Shown here: positions 35,789-47,603 of the stretch, piece after piece | Numbering within the stretch: the stretch's first letter is position 1 | Layout: every line of letters begins with the position of its first letter | Source: Berberis thunbergii | Taxonomy: Eukaryota > Streptophyta > Magnoliopsida > Ranunculales > Berberidaceae | NCBI GenBank assembly: GCA_003290165.1 | Contig: QNQO01001154.1 | Coordinates: 248,001-312,000, forward strand | DNA: 64,000 bases | Direction: 5' to 3' | Made by a program: the position numbers and the translations under genes | The notes under the pieces: model-generated | The model's input: the letters and a program-made list of their open reading frames with translations, nothing else | Told to the model about the DNA's origin: nothing | Databases searched by the model: none

Positions 35789-36174
35789 TAGGTCTAGTGA
35801 TACTGTGCTATCTTTTCTCTTTCGTCAACTATTTGCCTTGGGTGTACAAAATAATACAGAAAGTAAGATAATTTCAATTGGTGATGGGGCACCATTTGTT
35901 TCTTGTATGCCGTTGTTAGATAAAGATTCTATATAGAACTTCCTATTCATGAAATACATTGCTTTTCTAGTTGTATGGTGTTCATTGATTCTAGTTCATT
36001 TGGCCTTGGGGACATCATGACTTTATAGCAACTCCTTCCTCTCTCTTTTTAACTCATTTTCATCCTATTTTGCTAGAATTTACTATCTCTATCTATGTGG
36101 TAGGTGATGTAAACTTTAATTTCGCAAAAGAATTGAATGTGGAAAACCCCCAAATCCTGGCTCCGTCATGGATC
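35789..36174 (+). other. PRP38 3' UTR and short gap to the next gene fragment
   Basis: T-rich 3' UTR-like DNA with no perfect AATAAA; AATACA near 35852 and AAATACATT near 35949 are possible weak poly(A) signals. Only 386 bp separate the PRP38 stop from the kinase-like ATG, leaving little room for a separate promoter. Confidence 0.5.
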
Positions 36175-36295
36175 ATGGAGAAGAAGTGTGGATGTTGGGC
36201 AGTCTTCAAAAGGGGTATTAAAGGAATTTGCATTCCCTCTGGATCTGGTGACTCTCCTAATGCACTTCCTCGAACCAATTTAGTTTATGATGCAG
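36175..36295 (+). pseudogene. Lone first coding exon of an RLCK-VII (PBL-like) kinase
   Basis: ATG at 36175 encodes MEKKCGCWAVFKRGIKG..., ending PRTNLVYDA plus one base, then donor GTATT (36296). This matches the cysteine-rich N-terminal exon of plant receptor-like cytoplasmic kinases of class VII, where a phase-1 intron precedes the TETRYLNASNREL-like segment. No such second exon or any kinase motif (GxGxxG, HRDxK, DFG) is present on the plus strand up to the window end, 27.7 kb further. Either the gene has been cut off by the rearranged array, or its intron is enormous and the rest lies outside. The reading frame stays open upstream to 36070, which is probably chance. The family call is from memory of the N-terminus and is moderate. 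Confidence 0.55.
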
Positions 36296-37181
36296 GTATT
36301 AGGTATTTGTGGTTTTAGTTCATAAAAGTTGGTTTTATCTGAAATTTCATAATGGGTTTCTTCAGAATTTGGGTTTTATATATATAACTTCCATGTGGTT
36401 CTATATATAACCCGTGCCTTTGATAATTGATACTCATTGTTTGATAGGGTTGAAATTTTTTAACTTTGGACTAGGATATTTGAAATTGCACTCAATGGCA
36501 AATACTCAAAAAACTCAATTGTAAGTTTATGTGTACAATTCAAAATAGATTTAGTTTAAAAAAAAGAGCTTATACTTGAAAGACGAGAAATTGAAAAGGG
36601 AAGAGATGAAAGAGCGTAAGTGAGGATTAAGAGAAATTGAAAGATGAGAAATTGAAAAAGTGTAAGCAATATTGAAATTGTGTAGGTTTGTTAGATTTTT
36701 ATGTTGTGTAAATCACATCCGTCTTTTATCTCCCACCTAAAACACCATTATGATTTGTTATATAGACTGGGGTATTTTCTGTGCCGTTGGCACGATAAAA
36801 AGTTTAACATGATAAATAGAGTTTATTCAACTTTAAATATCAAAATGTTGAGTATGGAAATCGAATCTATGCACTCTTGATGCTTTAAGTTCTATGTCAT
36901 CCATTATAATCTCATAAATAGGTAAATTTGAGTCAAATCTTTTAATAATTTTCTTTTCTATAGTCTTCAATCATCAGTGAATGCAAAAGTTTGTTGCACA
37001 TTAGTAGTGCTCCCTCACCTCCTCTCCCTTAATTACTTTTTTTAATCTGAATTGAAAAATTGTTCTCTCTTTCCATTTATATTCTCATCTTTACTCTATC
37101 ATCAAGTTTCAACGTAACAACTTTGAAATTCACGTGGATCACCATCGAGTGCTTAAATTTCTCTTTCAATCTTTCTAGGTA
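36296..37181. other. AT-rich spacer before the array
   Basis: No gene or repeat recognised. It would be intron 1 of the kinase if that gene were intact. Local repeats of AGAAATTGAAA(A/G)G near 36585-36655. Confidence 0.4.
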
Positions 37182-37325
37182 ACTTTGATTATAACAAAGG
37201 ATTAAGTTTAAAAAAAACACATATCTGCGAGTAATATAAAGTGTTCAACTAACGTAACGTTTGTATGCATGCGAGTGCTTGGCTTTTACATATTTTTCAG
37301 AGCATTATGCATACACTGTTTTTAC
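37182..37325. repeat. Partial unit left of the array ('copy 0')
   Basis: Closely matches 46655-46874 of copy 1 and 58425-59365 of copy 2 (shared phrases: ACATATCTGCGAGTAATA, GCATTATGCATACACTG), with an internal deletion of ~70 bp after AACAAAGGATT. At TTTTTACC it leaves that sequence and joins the start of the unit (CCATCATTAATCAC). It shows that array-type sequence once extended further left. Confidence 0.85.
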
Positions 37326-38104
37326 CCCATCATTAATCACTATTGCATTCTACCCCTAGGACTAGCAGTCAACATGCATAGACTGTCAAAAGGCTCATGT
37401 TGACTACCAAAATGCCCTTCAAACAACGACCTATAGATGAACTACGAGATACAAATATGTACCTTGAGGAAAAATTAATGGATCAAAATTTTCATGTATC
37501 TCCAGAAAAATCTTATGAATAAAATACAAGCCTAGACCTAGAGATACAAATTCATCTCAAGAAAATACATTTAAAAAATATTTTTCTTCCTCAAAGTAGG
37601 CAAGAGAGGTTGGGGTTGCTGGTGGCAATGGTGGGAAACAGAACTAAATCAAGCAAAAAGGGAGTGAGAAAAGGAGGCGGAGCGGTTGCCAGTGTCGCGA
37701 TAAACGGGTAAAGGGATCAGAAGAGAGGAAAGGGGTGGAATAGGGTTGTCGGCATTGCAGAGAGCAGAGGAAGGGGTGGGGCGGGATAGTGTCGTCGGCG
37801 TCACAGGGGTGGGCAATTTCAAAAGTTAGTGGGGGTGCCCCCATGTAGCTCTGTGGCCGATATTAGGGATTTGGAAATGCCTATTCAAGGCCATCCAACA
37901 AGGAATACTATGCTAGTAGCACTAAGCTGAAAAAGTCGACATTGTATCAGTACATACTTTCACTTCATAAACTCTGGCAAAATGAGTTCATTGCATTTCA
38001 GCTTCATGGAGAATAATCATTTTCAACTATGATCATAAAAAAACACCACGGATTTGGAGGATAGAAGTTGGGAATGAAATGGGATAATTGAATTGTACCA
38101 CATA

Positions 38105-38900
38105 AGTTTTTTTTTTAATGAAAAAAAAATCTATTGATGAGGTGTACAAAGATTGAGGACAACAGCAAGATAAGAACATTGACCTCTACTCAAAGAAACT
38201 ATGCATCATGTGGTATTAGGGAGAACTATACACTCCGAACTGAACATACAAGAAGCAAATTTAATATCTCAAAATCTATACCAATTAGAACCCTATAACC
38301 AACTTGAAAATTTTGTTATTCTTTTCTCTCCATATCACCCAGACCAAAGCATGGATTCAAGCCCATTTACCAAAAGCAGAGAAGCAAGGCAAATTTTGAA
38401 AGGCAACTTGCATGCTATCAACCTAAACCAGGAAAGAAGGGCCTGAAGATGGAACTCAGAGAGAGCAAGAGACTATAAATCAGACACCATATGGCAGAGA
38501 AGTAGAACATGAACATGATTACATAGGACAAACTGGTTGGGCGTAATCAAATCTCTTTTGATGATATTATCCACTGTTCTGCCACGAAACACAATCCAAA
38601 GAAGAAAAGAGGCTCTCAGAGGGATCTCTATTACAAAAATTGATACCAAAAATTGGTTGTAGCTTGCAAATTGTCATGTGAAGAGGAAAAGTGCCGAGCT
38701 TGGGGATAGAATTTGATACCATTCCTTTACAAAAAAAAAAGTGTTGTCCTAGTCATCCCACAACCACTTGTCCAACTGGTCATCTAAAGCAATATTTTCA
38801 ATGAGAACAAAAAACTTCTGAATATACTGAACCTCTGGGACAAACGTTAGAATAAAGCAGAGATCCAAACCAAATAAATTTATGGATAGCCAATAAGCAT
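38105..38900 (-). pseudogene. LINE 3' fragment with zf-RVT domain (array copy 1)
   Basis: The minus strand encodes PLRASFLLWIVF..RTVDNI, then IKRDLITPNQFVLCN, close to the LINE at 15960-16495, and ends in a poly(A)-like stretch (T/A-run 38108-38130, read as AAAAAA on the minus strand). 5'-truncated; zinc-knuckle partly lost. Present in all three array copies. Confidence 0.7.
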
Positions 38901-39605
38901 TTATTTATCAGATGAGTAAAGCATAAGGCGACAAGTTCTATTCAAAAGAACAAGAGTTGGCAAAGTCAATGGAGAGGTCAAACACATGTTTTCAGTAAAA
39001 CAAATTCTAAAGCAAACTAAGAAACATGAAACATCAAGGAAGGAAGAAGTAAAAATCGTTAATTTATCAGATGAATGAAGCAAGGGGCAACAAGTTCTAC
39101 TCTAAATAACAAGAGTTGGCAAAATCAATGAATAGGTCACGCGCATGTCCAGAATCTAAAGCAACTTGAGAATGAACCTTTTGTTAAAACTTATTATCAA
39201 ACAACATCACTACCACATAGGATTTGCCTATATACCACATAGGATTTGTTAAACATAGACTAAACTAAAAAGTTTTTTAAGGTGTGGTTGACGTTTGCTT
39301 GAGCGGGTAGCGAATGTTGTGAGCGTGATAGTGATGGACTGGCAAATTAAATGTGTGCAACCAAATCACATTCTATTCCTCCTCTAAAATAATGCACCTC
39401 ACCTTTGGTAAGTTCGCCTTTTCATTATTTATCCATGCTCAAGTAGTTTAAAATTTTTGTTTTTACCAATGTGACATGATTGAAATGTCTAAAGTGTTTA
39501 TATATATCTCGAGATTGTAAAAACCTCGTGATGCTACATTATCTTAATTGCAAAATCTAGTTTCATAACCTCACTCAAAAAATAAAAATAAATTGAAAAT
39601 TGTAC

Positions 39606-40334
39606 CTGATGAAAACCAAGCTCCTTGGTTAATGGTACACCAATCTCATCCAAGCAAGAAGCGATCCTCTCATCAGACCCATACAAATGAGAATACCTAT
39701 CAATACAACCATCCAACAACTTCACAAGTTCCTTGGCTAACCCCACACTCACAGCAAATCCATAAGAATGCAATTCATCTTGTTCAATACTCTCAGAATT
39801 CCCACCAATGTAATACATCTGATCATGATCATACTTCGCCAGCACAGTCACCAAATTCCGCGGAAAAAACACAGTATCATCATCTCCCATCACAAACCAT
39901 CTCACATTCTCCAACCCCAAATTATAACTTTCCTTCACAATTCTTGAAATCCTGATTGCCGACCTTGACCCGTACGCATTAGTGTACTTGCACATAGCGG
40001 TATCCCCCGAAACTCTATAGAAAGGATATCGCTGCCAGGGTTCGATTGACTCTTCGTCTAGCCAAACGAACCCACAGGTTGTGTTGGGTTCCCACCACAA
40101 CTCTGTATAGTGTCTGCGATCTTTCCATGTCTTGTCAGACCCAGCTATACCGAAAAGAACGCGAGACATGTTGGTTTCCTCCTTCACCTCCACATTGTTG
40201 TGGTGGTGGTGAATACTAATTGTGTCTTGTTTGCAAAGAGAACATCTTAGAAATCTTGATTGGTTCACAAAGGCAGAGAAGAACACAAAGGAAATCGAAC
40301 CCAGAAGGAAAATTAGTACCACCCATTTGATCAT
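39606..40334 (-). pseudogene. DUF604 (GT31-like) glycosyltransferase, first coding exon only (copy 1)
   Basis: DUF604 proteins (PF04646) are plant Golgi type II membrane proteins related to beta-1,3-galactosyl/glucuronosyl transferases (GT31). From the ATG at 40334: cytosolic MIKW, a signal anchor at residues ~5-22, a short stem, then the catalytic half with LFGIAGS, WWEPN, YAYGSR-like NAYGSRSAIRISRIV, the DxD-type motif MGDDDTVFF (residues ~149-157) and GGNSES. It ends GFHQ at donor GTACAA (39605). A longer non-ATG frame starts at 40409. The usual second exon (with the DIRG...AHPVAP-type segment) is absent between here and the array edge, so this is a 243-codon N-terminal fragment. Confidence 0.85.
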
Positions 40335-43300
40335 CACTGAAAAAAAATCTTCCCTTCGTTTTCTAATACAAACTAGCACTCTTCCAAAAATTGGTTCTAG
40401 CCAACTCACCTAATGTGAAAAGCTACGTTGAGAGGATGCTAATGCACTCAAACTCTTTTGACTCTTTTTTGTGGTTGGGGTGCTCTTAAATTGTTTGAAG
40501 AAGTCAAATATTAAAATGACTTTTCCATTTTCACAACATGGACTTTTTTGGAACTTCAGGCATTTTCCTTCTGCCTCAGAGAAAATGGTAAGGTCAGGCG
40601 GCTTTGGAGCTACCGTCTTTAATGCCTCGTATGGCAATGGTTGGTGAAACTTCAAAGTCCAAATAAGAGGACATTTTTCTGTCAGAAACATTCACGTTGA
40701 TATCTATTTCCAGGAAATAGATGTTGTTTTGGAATGGGAGATCACCAAGAGCAAAAGTCAGAACTATGATGATGCACACGACAGTGTGGAATATCTGATT
40801 TTTTTTTTTCACATAATCCCTCTGTCGAACTTGTTTATTCATGTTTGAATTATTTGAGTCTTTGTGAATCTAAATTTTGAAATGTCTGAATTATGAGAGG
40901 ATGGCTTTGATTCTCAAATTCAGTGCAGATCTAATCAAAATAATCAATTCAGGACAAAAATTATTCAAATTCACTATCACCCATTCTACTCTGTTAAAAT
41001 AAGGATTTAGAGAAATCAAACAAACATAAATATATATGTAAGGTTATAACATGTAATATGTATAAAGTATCAATAAGGATTTAGAGAAATCCATGTGACT
41101 GTTTAACGTTGATATTGCTAAAAGTTATAGTCAAGACATAGCTAGACGCATTAACGAGAATAATATCTGATATGATGTCTCTTACCAATGCAGTGTCAAT
41201 CTCTTCAGGATAATTATATGTTCGCTATCATGCTCTATTAGAGAAGATGCAAATCACGGGGCTCTGAAGATGGAAGCAGCGAGATCCAGACTCGAATTGC
41301 TTTATTCTGTAAGGCCACTTATCAAACCCACTGGGATTGGACAAGAATTTCAAGTACCCTTAACCACAAATCTGTGAAAAAATACGAAAGTGTAGCCCTG
41401 ACGAGAAAATTCCACCAATCCCTTAACCAAACAAAACTGACCATAATGACAGATAAAAATCGCAAAATAGAATCAATGTACACCTCTGACTTTGCTACAG
41501 TAGCAAAGTACTTAACAAAAAGTGTGACAAGAACTGGGAAGCGAGCTCATTTTAAAATTTAACTGGGGTCCAAACACAACACTCCAGCGATTCCATACTG
41601 TTGGTCTTAACTCTTAATTGTCTTTAGGTCGACATCAATTCCCCTCTATCTTTGCTCTTTCGGGCTATTAGTATCGCTTTTAAATCTATTTGTCAACGGT
41701 GTGCCCAAATAAAACTCTTTTGAGTTTCTAATTTATCAGACATGTTTCAGTTCCCAGAAATCTGAAACAGCCCGGTCCTTGTACTATATATCAAGAATTC
41801 AAGGATAGTTTTGGGCAGGGTCCAGGCTTGTTATCAATATAAACATATGCTGACGAAAGGGTGTTCAGCATTTCTGTTTGTAAAACAGAGAATTGAAAAT
41901 GATTGTAAACCTCAATTAGAAAAATGAAATGAAAAAGTAATCATAATCAAAGGAACCTGAAAACAAAAATGATGAAACGTAATACAAACAAATGGTAGTT
42001 CCAGTTGAAGTGAAAAAATGAAAAACACTTAATTATGATATGGGCACATAGCTAAAAGCAATTGAAAACATATATAGGTGTTAAAAAAACCATAAGAAAA
42101 GTAGATTAAATAAATAAATAAAATGAAGATAAATTTCACAACATTAAAAAGTAATTACAAGTGAGAAAAATAAAAGTCGGAACAAAACATAAATTTTATG
42201 ACAGATTACAAAATAAAATTAATTATATTAGGCAAATAAACTAAATTTAAATTACAATAATAGTGATAGAAAAATTTAATATTAATGATAAAAAAATCCT
42301 TCAATTTGTAAAATTTAAATCTTCAATAGATAAACATAGAAAGTTTCACATAGCAATGGCTATTTAAGAACAAAAACTATGGTTAATCTGAAGGGAAAAA
42401 AACAGAAAAAACCAAATAATTATCGAAATAAAACAATTAAAGAATAAAACAACAAAAATAAAAAAATGTAAAACGTAAAACTAATCAGGAAACTTTATTG
42501 AAGCAAAAAGCCTTGAAAAAGGAAACAAAAATCAAAACCAAAAACACCATGAAGACAGAAAGCCAAAGCACATACGAAAAACTAAACTAACAAAGAGCAA
42601 AGAAAAATCCTGAAGTAATAAAAAATTTAAAAATCAAGAGTACAAACAATAAAATGAAGAAACCTTTACAGAGAGATTAGTAAGCTGTTGGATCGCATGG
42701 AGAGGAATCATCAAGACCAAGAATGAGTATACACACCTTTTCTAGAACCGATTTAAGGTACCAACCACAATGACAGTAACCAACAAAATGATCCATCGAA
42801 AAAAACAACACATTGTGTATTCTTTCTACTGGGGCATATGAACAATAAACATCATGGAGTATTCTTTCTACTAAAGCATACGCTAATAGTATCAACTATA
42901 TGAGCTAGAAAGGTTTCAGCAATTGATGATAGAAGATAATTGATATAAGAATTATTTCATCCAAAAGAATGACCAGAGAAAGAAAATTGTTCTTAAAGAA
43001 ACTTGCAGGGACTTGAAACTCAAGATTAACCAACACTGAATTAAATGCAGGAAAGAAGGTTCACTTGGTGGGTGATATAATACCATCTTCCCTGAGAGAT
43101 CTTCCACCATGAAGCAGTTTGACAAGTTTTAATAGTAGTGATGTAGCATCTATGTGACAAGAACACCAATACAAGTGTCAGTATCCGATACAATACAAGA
43201 ACACCAATACAATACAAGACTAGGTACATAGTTTAGCATCTTGTTCTTCACATAAGAAATATGAAAACAAAAAATTAGCTGCTCTCAAGTATGAGATGCA

Positions 43301-44783
43301 GTGGGTTTGCATAAAAGGTATAGAAAATGAAGTAGAATAAAATTTAAAAAAAAAATGTTGTTTCCATGTTGCTTTAGGGGCACCCTGAATTAGTTTACAT
43401 AAAGCCATTTCCTCCTACCATGTTTCCAGTAATCAAATGCAAGATAGAATGTCGTCAAACCTTTGCTAAAAACCATGATAGAATGCAGAAAGAAAGATAA
43501 ATCGTACTTCCCGCTTGGAGACTGAAAAATGGGCAGGAGACTAATAAATTCCGTAAATTCAGTTGTAGATGCTGACGGCAAACACATGTCCAAAAAAATT
43601 GCAGCAGAGGCAAAACTACATCAACTTAATGTGTGGAATCTGTTTTACAGCTTTTTTGTAAACGCAATCTCCTCCTTATTGTTCACATGTCTAGATTAGA
43701 GACAACTGCAGCCCTCTAAGCTGGACCTTTATATTTCACAGCCCTACAAACTCTTTGAAACATTCCAAAGAGTCCTTAAAAAGGTAATTTGGTTAATGGA
43801 ACTGACTATAAACCCAAATCATGGTCAACATAAAACTGCAATCCTCTAAACACTAAATATTTATTCCATTGCCAACAAACTCTTTGTATTTTGTTAAGTG
43901 GAACACATAAGCAATCAAATTCATAGAATATAATTGGACACGGAAGGCATTTCACATACATTTGGTCTTGCAATAAATCTGATCAATGATATAAACTTAG
44001 AAGTGGAGAACATGAAGAAACTTCTATCAACAAAAAAATTTCAGAAATGGGAAAGGCGAAGTAATGAAAAACAAAAACCAAAACAAAGAACCTTCAATCA
44101 AGAAATATGTAGTCAATAAACAATGTAACCAAACCTCAATATACAAAATAACCAAAAATTGGAGAACCAAAAAACAAAAAAAATTACAAGGGAAAACCTC
44201 TATTAGGATATAACAAAAAGCAATTCTCAAAACTGGTTTAGAAAAAATAAAATAAGTGAAATAATACCAAAAGTAACACGAGAAATTTTTTAACACTTAG
44301 ATCATGACAAATCATGATAAATTTTAATAAGCATTAACAAAGACAAATATAATAACAAAGTCAGAATTAAAATTACTAGAATGGTAAAGGACACAAAAAA
44401 GATGAATATATAAAATTCTGAAAGAATTAAAGAACACGCAATTAAGAAAGAAACGAAAAGCAATAAAACAACACAATATAAGAAATAGAAAAGCGACAAT
44501 AACAATCATCATAATATAATAATTAAAACGCTTCAATCAAGAAATAGTACTTCTGAAATATACAAATGGTAGTTAAACTAGTTAAGAAACCCCAAAAGAG
44601 AGAGAGGAAAAAGGAAGCAGAGACAAAAACAAAAATATTTACCACAACAAAGAGGAAAATACAAACAGAAATATTATAAATAAAATCTTACGAGGAAAAC
44701 AAGATTTGGAATATAATTATTATCGATGAACAAGAAAATAGTATATCTAAAATTGGGCTAAAGCAATTGATAAAAGATATTTA
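40335..44783. other. AT-rich array DNA, copy 1: no recognised gene
   Basis: Minus-strand frames at 40410-40842 differ between array copies by frame-altering and stop-gain changes, so they are not conserved coding DNA. A minus-strand piece near 43150-43060 (ATSLLLKLVKLLHGGRSLRE), preceded by an AG acceptor, looks exon-like, but I cannot assign a family. From 41880 to 42650 the DNA is A-rich on the plus strand. Confidence 0.45.
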
Positions 44784-45087
44784 GGATGTGTCTAGTTCAA
44801 AAAATATTTTCCATACAAAACCACAAAAAAGATGAGAGATACAAGAGAATGTGGGAGAGGGTTATCCCCACCATGAGTTTGAAGATGACAATGTATTTGG
44901 GAAAAATATTCTTTGCTCCTACCCGAAGGATACAATTTCCACAATTTTATACAATACCAAGAGGATACAAGTCACCATCAAATTTTATGTTCTTTATTCT
45001 CTCTTTTGCTTAGTCTCCTCTCCCTTCTCAATTTTCCCAAAAGCAATTCTCAAAATTTTCTTTTTCTTTTGAACCAAACTCACACTC
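44784..45087. mobile_element. MITE-like element (copy 1)
   Basis: Left end GGATGTGTCTAGTTCAAAA and right end TTTTGAACCAAACTCACACTC are imperfect inverted repeats of the GGGTGTGTTTGG type; the left flank is TTA, but no matching right flank remains. Compare the intact Tourist-like element at 11414-11700. Also present in copy 2 at 56806-57110, so it predates the duplication. Confidence 0.55.
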
Positions 45088-45976
45088 TGGATAGATAAAT
45101 AAAAATAAAATACCAAAAAGGAAATAAATGAAATTTCAGAAAATAAAAATCAAGAAAATAAAATGTATTATTAAAATATGTAAATCAAGAAAAAATTTAT
45201 AAACATCAAGCGTAGTTATAAATAAAAACAATTAAAAAAATTTATGTACGAAAGATAATTGGTACAGCTATGGATATAAGAAATTGTAATTTTGTAACTA
45301 TAATTAGCAAAATAAAACATAACATGAAAAAATTAGTAAAAATGAAAACAAAAGCTATACAGAAAAAAGTGAAAACAAAGAGGTAATATCTTTAATTAGT
45401 AAAAAAAACTTTCACCAAAATATGCTTCCAAGGATGATTTTTGTTAACAAGCAAATCCAATCCATTGAGGAAGAAATTTTCTCCAATTCAAACACTTGAT
45501 ATCAACACAGTGCAAATCACACAAATTTCTAAGAGTTATACATCGGGCTAGTCGGATATCTGATCCATTTTTATAACAGTCCATTCCAGGTTTTCGATTT
45601 AGCCCAATCAAGATTTTGGTTTGGTTTCACAATTTCAGTTAGTAACGTGATCATCATGAAATTTTGACATAAAAGAGAAAATCTCACCATAAGTTTCATA
45701 CAACTAAAATACCTACACAAGAAACCTTATGGAAAGATCAAGAAAATAGAAATAACCAAAACGTACACATAAAGAATCCAACGTGGAACAGAATTAGGGT
45801 TCATAGCTATCGTTATCTTGAAATCTTGTTCGAAACTATTAAATGCCTAGATTTCACCACATGGAACCCTAGTTTTATCAACCAAATGAGTGAATCTTGG
45901 AATCAAATACAGAGAGTGACAAAACATGGAGAATCGAAAGCGAAGAAAAGAGAGTTGCAACTCTTGAAAATGTTAC

Positions 45977-46135
45977 CTTAACGCGAGAGAGACAAAGAAT
46001 TCTCGTCTGCAATTCGATCTCGACGATTTGCTCGAAGAAACCCTAGAATCGCTTAAACGCGAAACTATACAATCATCGATTGGGTCTCTTAGAAGTATCG
46101 CTCACTCTCTGTTGTAATTGGTGGTATTTATAAAC
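45977..46135 (-). promoter_or_regulatory. Promoter-like TATA and 5' leader exon (copy 1)
   Basis: Minus strand: TTTATAAATA (complement of 46126-46135) is followed by a leader with typical plant 5' UTR phrases (CGATTCTAGGGTTTC, GATCGAATTGCAGACG) and a good splice donor AAG|GTAACA at 45976. No start codon or coding exon I recognise follows for several kilobases; the next credible minus-strand coding exon is the DUF604 exon 5.6 kb away. It may drive a transcript with a long 5' UTR intron, or a non-coding RNA. Confidence 0.5.
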
Positions 46136-47603
46136 CACCTTAGGTTTTACGCGCCCAAACGCGGGTCGGTGGTGAATTCAAAAATCAAAATCAAGGTTAA
46201 TCGGATTAGTAGACGTAGCATCTAGATGCGTGATCTTGGTAAGTGGTAACTAATCCCAACATCGTTATAGACAAGTGAAAAAAAAAACCCCAAGTAAAAT
46301 TTTTACGCAAATGACCTGCTATCATAATATCATAATAACTACGGTGTCTGAGTCGCCCTATATGCGATATTCAGTATTTTATATTTTATTATATTACAAT
46401 AATTTAATAATAATAAAAATTTATTATTGAATTTCTAAACAAAATGATTGTATATAATTTTTTAAGGGATGTTAAAAAACAATTAAGAAAGAAACGAAAT
46501 TCTTAATAATAGTAAGCTAAAAGGCAATAAAACAACACAATATAAGAAACAGAAAAGCGACAATAACAATCATCATAATATAATCGTTAAAACGCTTTAA
46601 TCAAGAAATAGTATTTCTGAAATATACAAATAATAATTTACAGTTTTGTTATAACAAAACTTTGATTATAACAAAGGATTGTTCAATGTACTAGTGAAAA
46701 AAACACATGTTTTGTCTTATTCATTTAATTTACAGTTGTATTATTACACGTAAGTTTTAAAAAAACACATATCTGCGAGTAATATAAAGTGTTCAACTGA
46801 CGTAACGTTTGTATGCATGCGAGTGCTCAGCTTTTACATATTCTTCAGAGCATTATGCATACACTGTTTTTACCATTCTATTATATTGACTAGTTGCAAT
46901 ATATTATGACCACTTTATCAATCCCTATTATTGTGTTCCGTATGGGATCGATTGAACCAAAGGAATTGATCGTTTGTGTTTTTATAATTTGTGGATAATG
47001 GATGTGCTTTTGTACTCAGTTCATTTTTTATAGAAACATATATTTGAATGATTTATTTGGCACATTATTATTTTTTTATCTTCACTAAATGTCGTTCATA
47101 CAGTTTGTCATACTTCACAATAATCTCTTCCAACATGAAAACTTGTACCATCGTGATTCATACATTATTTTTATCTATATTATAAATGATCTAATAATAT
47201 AGAATGCACAATGACAAGTCTTTAATCGAGTAATGTTACTGTGTCTTGACCATTCATATAGCCACATTTTCTATAATAAATAAATAAATAATACCATTTT
47301 TGCTCACCATTAGATTTCCTCAATCTATGGTTGGGATCTGTTGGCACACTTGTTTTCAATTACCAGTTGTCACCCGATCCCATCCCATACATATATATTG
47401 CTCCAACATAAACTGCATTCTATGAATATACATACACCTAAAACAAATGTTTAATTAAAATTAAGACACGATTTTTCAAACATAAGTGAAAACTTGTCGT
47501 GCTCTATAACTCGCAATGTGCCCCTAGGATCACCAAAATTAGGGAAACTCCAGTTTTATAACATGGTTAAGTTGACCAGCTAAGAAAATTTGTTCATTTT
47601 GGT
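46136..47603. other. AT-rich array DNA, copy 1
   Basis: No gene. 46481-46625 is a diverged second copy of 44444-44575 in the same unit (shared phrases AACAACACAATATAAGAAA, GACAATAACAATCATCATA). 46746-46874 is the segment also found left of the array. Confidence 0.6.

Noticed and set aside
40410..40842. Minus-strand frames upstream of the DUF604 exon (40410-40691, 40594-40842)
   Set aside because: Copy 2 changes their ends (a stop becomes Trp near 52627 and the frame runs on), so they are not under coding constraint; likely leader or spacer.
41374..41562. Plus-strand frame conserved between copies 1 and 2 (41374-41562, 53406-53594)
   Set aside because: Conservation is expected from recent duplication and is no higher than in non-coding neighbours; no domain.
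44302..44536. Hydrophobic minus-strand frames, membrane-protein-like
   Set aside because: A-rich plus-strand DNA translates as Phe/Leu/Ile on the minus strand; no start context, splice sites or family signature.
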